A stretch of DNA of 27,447 bases from Chloroflexota bacterium. GTDB taxonomy: Bacteria; Chloroflexota; Limnocylindria; Limnocylindrales; CSP1-4. Positions within the stretch are counted from its first letter, which is position 1. The number at the start of each line of letters is the position of its first letter. The notes under the pieces are model-generated. The model saw only the letters and a program-made list of their open reading frames with translations, made no database searches and was not told where the DNA came from. Shown piece after piece: positions 23,482 to 27,447 of this stretch. The position numbers and the translations under genes are program-made. Where the stretch lies: assembly GCA_005881055.1 (NCBI GenBank), contig VBHW01000035.1, forward strand, positions 1 to 27,447. Direction: 5' to 3'.

Positions 23482-23967
23482 TCAGCCGACGATCCGCCGC
23501 CCATCGAGCGAGAGCTCGAACCAGGGAGCCCGCTCCGGGTCGAGGAGGTGGCTCTCGATCCTCCCGATCGCCACGTCGTACGCCGGCCAGACGACGAGTG
23601 CCCGTGCCCCGGCCGCGTCCACCCAGCGCATGTCGTCGTGCTCGTGCGACAGCGCCGGCTCGGCGGTCGGCCGCACGCGGACCGCGAAGACCGCCGCGCT
23701 CAGGATCGCGTCGACCGACGGCTACTGGTTCACGATATCCAGGTCGTAGAACGCCTCGACCGCATCGGGGCCGTACCCCGTCTCCTCGAGGACCTCCCGG
23801 AGTGCCGCCGCGGCGACCCGCTCGCTCGGCTCGACGGAACCCGTCACGCATTGCCAGAGGCCAGGCAGGATCCGGCCGGGGGCGCGGTGGATGAGGAGGA
23901 TCTCGAGGCCCCGGGCTCCGGCCCGGTAGACCCAGCATTCGACGAGGTCGGGCCGGGTCGGGCTCAC
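23482..23967 (-). pseudogene. NUDIX hydrolase interrupted by an in-frame TAG
   Basis: NUDIX enzymes hydrolyse nucleoside diphosphates linked to another group. The frame starts at GTG 23965-23967, overlapping the DinB-like gene's stop in GTGA, and reads 81 residues to a TAG at 23722-23724. The Nudix box is complete (G-x5-E-x7-REVLEETGY, about residues 43-65). The same frame then continues for 79 codons of clearly homologous C-terminal sequence (PSVDAILSAAVFAVRV, then SHEHDDMRWVDAAGA, typical of the Nudix C-terminal half) to a stop at 23482. Family members usually read DLDxVNxFYxP here. A 6-base deletion removing most of the Phe-Tyr-Glu codons would create exactly this TAG. It is either a pseudogene or an assembly/strain variant. 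Readthrough is unlikely but possible. Confidence 0.78.
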
Positions 23968-24587
23968 GCCGGCGACCTCGACAGCTGACCCGCGCGGACA
24001 TCGCCCGCCGGGGCAAGCTGCGCCGCGAGCTGGTGGAGCTGCTCGAGGTGCATGCAATCGTGGACGCCCGCGAAGAGCAGCCATTCCCCGCAGCGCAGCC
24101 GCCCGACGAGCGGATGGTCGAGCGGGCATGGGTCGGTCTCGTGGCCCGCGATCGTTCGCGCGGCGCGCTCGATCGTGCGCTGGCTCGTCGCCAGCCGACC
24201 GAGCAGCCGCTCTCGTGTGGCCTCGGACGAGCCGGGCACGCCGGGGACGATCGGCGCGGCGTTGGCCGGGAACCTGCCGCTCGCGGCGAGCAAGGCAGCC
24301 AGCGACAGGCCGGCACGCGCATGCGCGACGTGGCCGACCGCCTGCACCACGTTCCAGTCCGCCTCGCCGCCGGGCATCGCGAACGCGTCCTCCGGCAGGT
24401 CATGCACGATCGCGGCGAGTGCACCGCCGGTCGCGTCGAGCTGGGCGAGGACCGCCTCCGCGCTGCCGAACCCCGCCCCGCGCCTGACCTCGCGGCGAAC
24501 GCTGATGAATCGGCCGACCTCGATGCCGCGGTAGGCCGCGACGATATCCGGCGCCTTCGTCGCGAGCGTGTCCAGCCACTCCATCAC
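23964..24587 (-). CDS. DinB-like domain protein
   Basis: The 207-residue protein fits the DinB/YfiT four-helix-bundle family, metal-dependent proteins that often act in thiol or bacillithiol/mycothiol-linked transferase or stress roles. Visible marks are the helix WNVVQAVGHVAHA (first His ligand) and the later GVHDCMHLEQLHQL segment with clustered His residues that would complete the metal site. The GTG at 24585-24587 lies 7 bases after a TACGCT hexamer with no Shine-Dalgarno, suggesting a leaderless start. An ATG immediately follows it as an alternative. It overlaps the NUDIX start by GTGA, so the two were once co-translated. The substrate is unknown. Confidence 0.8.
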   Translation of the reverse strand: MMEWLDTLATKAPDIVAAYRGIEVGRFISVRREVRRGAGFGSAEAVLAQLDATGGALAAIVHDLPEDAFAMPGGEADWNVVQAVGHVAHARAGLSLAALLAASGRFPANAAPIVPGVPGSSEATRERLLGRLATSQRTIERAARTIAGHETDPCPLDHPLVGRLRCGEWLLFAGVHDCMHLEQLHQLAAQLAPAGDVRAGQLSRSPA

Positions 24588-24594
24588 GGTCGGC

Positions 24595-24600
24595 AGCGTA
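24595..24600 (-). promoter_or_regulatory. -10 element of a leaderless promoter (DinB-like gene)
   Basis: TACGCT on the minus strand lies 7 bases before the GTG at 24587, in the 86-base gap after the MFS gene. No Shine-Dalgarno is present. Confidence 0.38.
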
Positions 24601-24673
24601 CGCCAGCCGCCGGGCGGGGCACCGCGTCGTGCGGGCGATCGGCGACGCCGCCCGCCATCGACCGCCGGGACCG

Positions 24674-25900
24674 TCAGCGATGGCCGCTCGCCATGCGTGT
24701 CGCCTCCGGCCGCAGGCGCAGGCGGGCCATGGCCACGATCCCGACCATTGGTCCGAGCGCCAGCGCAGCGAAGGCCACCCGCCATCCGATACCGTCGGTC
24801 GGGCTGAGCGCTCCGACGCCGAGGATCGTCACGACCGTGAGCAGGAACCCGATGGCGAGCTGGAGCGAGAGCGCGCTCCCGGCCGTGCCTGCGGGGGCAA
24901 GCTCCGAGATCGCGGCCGAGAACTGGGCCGAGTCCGCGACGACCGTCAGGCCCCACACGAGCCCGAGCGCGACGACGGCAGCCGGCGGACCACCGAACAG
25001 GAACCCGATCGCGACGGCCGAGCTGCCACTTGCCGCCATCGCCACGATCGTCAGCGTCGTGCGCCCGAGCCGGTCGGCGAGCGCGCCTGCCACGACGCAG
25101 CCGGCTCCGCCAACCGCGACGACGGCAAACGCGCCGAGACTCGCCGTTCCAGGATCGGTCAGCCCGGCGGCCGCGAAGCTCGCGACGAGGAACGTGGGGA
25201 CCCACGTCCACCTCGCGTACAGCTCCCACATGTGTCCGAGGTACCCGAGGTTCGCGAGTCGCACCGACGGCTCGCGGAGCGCGGTCGCGGCCAGGCGCCA
25301 GGAGAACCGGTTGGCGCGGGCCTCGAGCGGCCCCGACGCCGCAGCGAGGGCCGCCATCAGCACGATCTCTCGCCAGTCCGCCGCGGCGAGCGCGCCGACC
25401 GCGCGCAGCAGGTGCGGCAGCGCCGACCCGACCGTGAGGGCACCGATGACGACGCCGATCGCGAGACCCCGGTCGCGCCGGAACCAGCCGGCGACGATCT
25501 TGAGCGCCGGCGGGTAGACAGCAGCCAGCGCCGCTCCCGTCGCGAGGCGGAGGAGGATTCCGCTGACGGGGTCGCGGGCCACCAGGGCGAACGCGGCCGT
25601 CGCGACCGCCGCCGTCCACGCGCCGGCCACGAACATCACGGGCGATGGGAGCACGTCGGTGGCGCCGCTGATGGCCAGCGCCAGGGCACCCAGCGCGAAC
25701 CCGACCTGCACGGCGACCGTGAGGAGTGTCAGCCCGAGGCCACTCGCGTGCCATTCGTCGCGGAGGAGCGGTGCGACCGCCGATGCGCTGAACCACGGCG
25801 CCATCGCGAGGAGGAGCCCGGCGGCGAGGAAGGCGAGCGTCAGCCAGCGACCCGGCGGCTCCTCCGCGAGCCCGCCCGTCCCGTGTTCAGCCTCGCGCAT
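24674..25900 (-). CDS. Major facilitator superfamily transporter
   Basis: The 408-residue protein has about twelve TM helices in two halves, typical of MFS transporters. The loop between helices 2 and 3 is weakly conserved. The second-half counterpart reads GALADRLGRTTLT, a recognisable MFS loop motif. YPPALKIVAGWFRRDRGLAIGVVIGALTVGSALPHLL in the first half resembles the NarK/YNFM-like MFS branch. The substrate cannot be told from sequence. The ATG at 25898-25900 has GGAG close upstream. The c-di-AMP receptor gene ends 21 bases before it on the same strand, so the two are probably one transcript. Confidence 0.88.
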   Translation of the reverse strand: MREAEHGTGGLAEEPPGRWLTLAFLAAGLLLAMAPWFSASAVAPLLRDEWHASGLGLTLLTVAVQVGFALGALALAISGATDVLPSPVMFVAGAWTAAVATAAFALVARDPVSGILLRLATGAALAAVYPPALKIVAGWFRRDRGLAIGVVIGALTVGSALPHLLRAVGALAAADWREIVLMAALAAASGPLEARANRFSWRLAATALREPSVRLANLGYLGHMWELYARWTWVPTFLVASFAAAGLTDPGTASLGAFAVVAVGGAGCVVAGALADRLGRTTLTIVAMAASGSSAVAIGFLFGGPPAAVVALGLVWGLTVVADSAQFSAAISELAPAGTAGSALSLQLAIGFLLTVVTILGVGALSPTDGIGWRVAFAALALGPMVGIVAMARLRLRPEATRMASGHR

Positions 25901-25921
25901 CCTGCTCCGAGACGGACCCGG

Positions 25922-26251
25922 TCACAGGCGTTCGAAGCGCTCGACCGGCAGGACGAAGACCGTCGCCCCGCCGACCTCGACCTCGAGCGGGTAGGGCATG
26001 AAGAACTCGCCCGGCTCCATGATCGGCGGCATCGGGCTGACGACCTGCGTCCGCGACTTGCAGTTCGCCGCGATGATCTCGATCACCTCGTCGACCGCTG
26101 CCTCCTCGACGCCGAGGATGATCGTTGCGTTCGACTGCTTGAGGAATCCGCCCGAGGAGTGGAGGCGGGTCGCCCGATACTCCTTCTCGAGGAGAGCGTC
26201 GACCAGCGCGCCGGCATCTTCGTTGTTGACGACGGCGACCACCAGCCTCAC
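25922..26251 (-). CDS. darA: Cyclic di-AMP receptor, PII-like (DarA/PstA family)
   Basis: This is a small cytoplasmic trimeric PII-like protein that binds c-di-AMP. The 109-residue sequence matches the family closely: MRLVVAVVNNEDAGALVDAL, then YRATRLHSSGGFLKQSNATIILGVEE with the conserved Thr/Arg and GGFL ligand-binding loop, VDEVIEIIAANCKSRTQ, and a long loop before the final EVGGATVFVLPVERF strand. Length is standard. The GTG at 26249-26251 has no Shine-Dalgarno but TATACT 7 bases upstream, so it appears leaderless. The MFS gene follows 21 bases downstream, which suggests c-di-AMP-linked control of, or co-expression with, the transporter (inference). The GGDEF gene is divergent. Confidence 0.93.
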   Translation of the reverse strand: MRLVVAVVNNEDAGALVDALLEKEYRATRLHSSGGFLKQSNATIILGVEEAAVDEVIEIIAANCKSRTQVVSPMPPIMEPGEFFMPYPLEVEVGGATVFVLPVERFERL

Positions 26252-26258
26252 GCGGCCG

Positions 26259-26264
26259 AGTATA
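26259..26264 (-). promoter_or_regulatory. -10 element of a leaderless promoter (darA)
   Basis: TATACT on the minus strand lies 7 bases before the darA GTG. It is the best -10 match in the window and there is no Shine-Dalgarno before the start. No strong -35 is seen. Confidence 0.48.
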
Positions 26265-26311
26265 GGCGACGTCCCCGCCGCTCAGGCACGTTCGGGCTCG
26301 ATGGGACGGGG

Positions 26312-26317
26312 TACTCT
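26312..26317 (+). promoter_or_regulatory. Candidate -10 element for the GGDEF gene
   Basis: TACTCT on the plus strand lies 53 bases before the GTG at 26371, in the 119-base divergent gap shared with darA. No clear -35 is visible. Confidence 0.3.
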
Positions 26318-26370
26318 TGCGCGGTCCGGACGTGCCCTGATGCCGTTCCGACCCCGCGCGAGGAGGAGGC

Positions 26371-27399
26371 GTGACACACGACCCGGGAGGGGCTCTCGCG
26401 ACGCCGCTGGCCGTCCTCGTCGAGATCACCGGCGCGCTCGCCGACGAGGACGGCATCGACCCGACCCTCGACCGCATCCTGACGACCGCGACGCGGGCGG
26501 CAGGCGCATCGGTCGGTGCGGTGTATCTCCAGGACCCCGACACCGGGACGCTGTCGCTCGGACCGACGACCGGACTCGACGACAAGCGCCGATCGGCCGT
26601 GGAGGGCGCGCTCGCCGAGGACGACGACGCCGTCGCCTCCGTGGCCCGCGACCGAACGGCTCGGTCGACGACGACCGGTGCCTTCGTCAGCGCATGCGAC
26701 ATCGCCGCCGCACGGATCTCGCCGATCGCCGTCCGGCGTGGAGGCGTCGACGAGCCGCTCGGGGTCCTTGCGATCGGCTGGCAGGACGAGCACGCGGTCG
26801 CCGACGAGGCGCCCGAACTCCTTGATGCGTGCGCCGCGGCCATCGGCGTGGCAATCGATCGAGGCCGGCTCGCCTCGCTCGTCGCGGAGCGCTCGGACTG
26901 GTATGAGCGAGTGGCCCACACCGATCCCCTGACCGGGCTCGCGAACCAACGCACGTTCGCGCGGGTCCTCGAGCTCGAGCTGGCACGCGCGGGTCGGCAG
27001 GGCAGCGAGGTGTCGCTGGCGATCTTCGACGTCGACGACTTCGCGGCCACGAACGAGGCGGCCGGCCGAGAGGCTGGCGACGACGTGCTGCGCGCCGTGG
27101 CGTCCGTGCTCGCGGAGACCGTCCGGCTCGTCGACACGGTCGCGCGGTATGGCGGCGACGAGTTCGTCGTGATCGCGCCCGGCCCCGCCGGGATGGCCGT
27201 CGCGCGGCGCGTGCTCGAGGGGGCGGCCACGCTGCAGCCGGTCGCCGGCCGACCCGTGACGATCTCGGCAGGCGTGGCGCGGTTCCCGGTCGACGGCACG
27301 AACGGCGACGAGCTGCTCGCGTCTGCGGAGGGGGCGCTCGGCAAGGCACGGGCGTCGGGCCACGGCGCCATCGCGTCGGCATCGCCGGGCAGCGACTGA
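26371..27399 (+). CDS. GAF-GGDEF diguanylate cyclase
   Basis: The 342-residue soluble protein makes c-di-GMP from two GTP. Residues about 8-170 form a GAF sensor domain (LVEITGALADEDGIDPTLDRIL start, IGVAIDRGRL end helix). Residues about 175-340 form the GGDEF domain, with DPLTGLANQRTF, the metal Asp220 in FDVDDF, and an intact GGDEF at 261-265. An RxxD inhibitory site (Arg252-Asp255) stands five residues upstream, so product inhibition is expected. The common Lys of DFKxxND is Ala here and the Asp is Glu, mild deviations. The GTG start has AGGAGGAGG 1-9 bases upstream. It is divergent from darA. A new AGGAGGA near 27427-27433 hints at a following gene beyond the edge. Confidence 0.92.
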   Translation: MTHDPGGALATPLAVLVEITGALADEDGIDPTLDRILTTATRAAGASVGAVYLQDPDTGTLSLGPTTGLDDKRRSAVEGALAEDDDAVASVARDRTARSTTTGAFVSACDIAAARISPIAVRRGGVDEPLGVLAIGWQDEHAVADEAPELLDACAAAIGVAIDRGRLASLVAERSDWYERVAHTDPLTGLANQRTFARVLELELARAGRQGSEVSLAIFDVDDFAATNEAAGREAGDDVLRAVASVLAETVRLVDTVARYGGDEFVVIAPGPAGMAVARRVLEGAATLQPVAGRPVTISAGVARFPVDGTNGDELLASAEGALGKARASGHGAIASASPGSD

Positions 27400-27447
27400 C
27401 CGCAAACCTGGCTGACGGAACTACCTAGGAGGACGCGGCTCCCGCCG

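Noticed and set aside
24674..25796. Alternative minus-strand frame over the MFS gene continuing into the DinB-like gene
   Set aside because: The upstream part is out of frame with the clear twelve-helix transporter and is Arg/Gly/Pro-rich shadow.

Overview
The window is very GC-rich (about 70% by eye), with heavy use of GTG and TTG starts and almost every gene on the minus strand. Secreted and membrane proteins carry long Pro/Ala/Ser-rich tails. The gene content (MreBC beside dTDP-rhamnose genes, UPF0182, GuaB3, a DarA-type c-di-AMP receptor, zinc-ribbon membrane proteins) fits a Gram-positive-related, high-GC lineage. A Chloroflexota member (for example Limnocylindria-like) seems likeliest and a deep Actinomycetota member is possible. 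This placement is inference from gene content only.

Layout. (1) 1-1618: the start of an exported protein running off the left edge, a VOC/glyoxalase remnant, and a secreted protein with a caspase/gingipain-like His...Cys arrangement. (2) 1864-7370: a minus-strand block reading mreB, mreC, rfbA, rfbB, rfbD, rfbC, which joins the rod-shape cytoskeleton to a complete dTDP-L-rhamnose pathway. A ~400-base non-coding region with inverted repeats lies upstream of mreB. (3) 7777-10780: a small Pro-rich membrane protein, RadC, a CPBP intramembrane protease and a double-zinc-ribbon membrane protein. (4) 10913-17344: a run of a short hypothetical protein, a large UPF0182 membrane protein, a multi-TM protein and a zinc-ribbon/TM protein, headed by an apparently leaderless promoter. 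(5) 17628-23147: a zinc-ribbon protein, GMP synthase (guaA), a frame-disrupted PPK2 polyphosphate kinase on the plus strand, an 11-bp minisatellite, a micro-ORF and the IMPDH-related GuaB3. (6) 23482-27399: a NUDIX gene with an in-frame amber codon, a DinB-like protein, an MFS transporter, the c-di-AMP receptor DarA and, divergently, a GAF-GGDEF diguanylate cyclase.

Functional threads. Envelope growth and surface sugars (MreBC plus Rml) form one co-directional unit. guaA and guaB3 handle guanylate synthesis and probably recycling, and share one leader design: a TANACT -10 element about 50 bases upstream of an SD-TTG start. Two nucleotide second messengers meet in a divergent pair at the right end. 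Several genes have a -10-like hexamer only 6-9 bases before the start codon and no Shine-Dalgarno sequence, suggesting leaderless mRNAs.

No mobile element, CRISPR array, rRNA or tRNA gene could be supported. Two genes (PPK2 and NUDIX) look broken by small deletions. These could be real pseudogenes or assembly errors.
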